A stretch of DNA of 12,556 nt from an uncultured Clostridia bacterium (GTDB lineage Bacteria > Bacillota > Clostridia > Christensenellales > Borkfalkiaceae). The position numbers and the translations under genes were made by a program. Where the stretch lies: contig CATZIC010000060.1 in assembly GCA_958419945.1 (NCBI GenBank), positions 1 through 12,556 of the forward strand, given 5' to 3'. Under the pieces are notes generated by a model. The model saw nothing but the letters and a program-made list of their open reading frames with translations, was not told where the DNA came from and searched no databases. This document shows, piece by piece, positions 12,390 to 12,556 of the stretch (the first letter of the stretch is position 1; each line of letters begins with the position of its first letter).

Positions 12390-12556
12390 ATGAATATTTT
12401 TGAAGAATCAATCTTAAAATCAGATAAAGTAATATGCGATAATATTGATAAAAAAGATGCCTTGGGTATAGATTTACTTACCCAAAATATTGTTGCGCAT
12501 TTAAGAAATTTTGTTGAAGCTATTGCGCGTTTTTTGTGTAGTCATGAACAAAATAT
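12390..12556 (+). CDS. Unrecognised gene, 5' end only (cut by window end)
   Basis: ATG at 12390 with SD AAAAGGA 6 nt upstream, followed by 55 open codons to the window edge. The protein begins MNIFEESILKSDKVICDNID and continues with LLTQNIVAHLRNFVEAIARF, an amphipathic helix. I do not recognise a family. N-terminal helices of this kind occur in large accessory-region proteins, but no function can be assigned from this fragment. Confidence 0.7.
   Translation, partial: MNIFEESILKSDKVICDNIDKKDALGIDLLTQNIVAHLRNFVEAIARFLCSHEQN

Noticed and set aside
1..12556. CRISPR array, tRNA or rRNA genes
   Set aside because: No regularly spaced repeats and no tRNA or rRNA signatures were seen on either strand.

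Overview
The window is about 12.5 kb of moderately low-GC DNA. It most resembles a strictly anaerobic, gut-type Clostridia (Firmicutes) chromosome. The reasons are a group-B-like monomeric [FeFe] hydrogenase beside a SpoIIE-type phosphatase, a PucR/CdaR-type regulator, an S41 protease, the EF2568-type aminotransferase/DUF3343 pair, the obgE-yhbY order, and Firmicutes-style Shine-Dalgarno sites, sigma-A promoters and hairpin terminators. The species cannot be named from the sequence alone.

Layout. (1) Positions 1-2353: the 3' part of a SpoIIE/PP2C-type phosphatase carrying an extra C-terminal domain, followed 9 bp later by a complete 475-aa [FeFe] hydrogenase, clearly one operon. (2) 2354-4650: a self-contained unit with its own strong promoter, a structured leader (a terminator-like hairpin, a hairpin over the ribosome binding site and a possible 26-codon leader ORF) and a single gene fusing a MATE transporter to a cytidylate-kinase-like domain. 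A perfect 26-bp direct repeat lies on either side of the unit, so it looks like an inserted cassette. (3) 4650-7127: a promoter and a 19-bp perfect palindrome upstream of a PucR/CdaR-like regulator, then a membrane-anchored S41 (Ctp-like) PDZ protease. (4) 7100-7855: two divergent small unknown genes; each overlaps the end of the neighbouring gene tail-to-tail. (5) 7835-9284: a cysteine-desulfurase-like class V aminotransferase (minus) divergent from a DUF3343 putative Se/S carrier (plus), a plausible chalcogen-delivery pair. (6) 9341-11704: the housekeeping operon nth-obgE-yhbY, with its own promoter and a 20-bp perfect terminator stem. (7) 11705-12556: a more AT-rich accessory segment with an orphan HipB-like antitoxin/repressor (predicted leaderless, with a repeated operator-like motif), about 320 bp of probable gene remnants with no HipA toxin visible, and the start of an unrecognised gene cut by the window end.

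The most unusual items are the MATE-kinase fusion with its flanking repeats and structured leader, the phosphatase/hydrogenase pair with an unassigned phosphatase C-terminal domain, the 19-bp operator palindrome, and the orphan HipB unit. All calls come from reading motifs by eye; no database search, folding or alignment was run.
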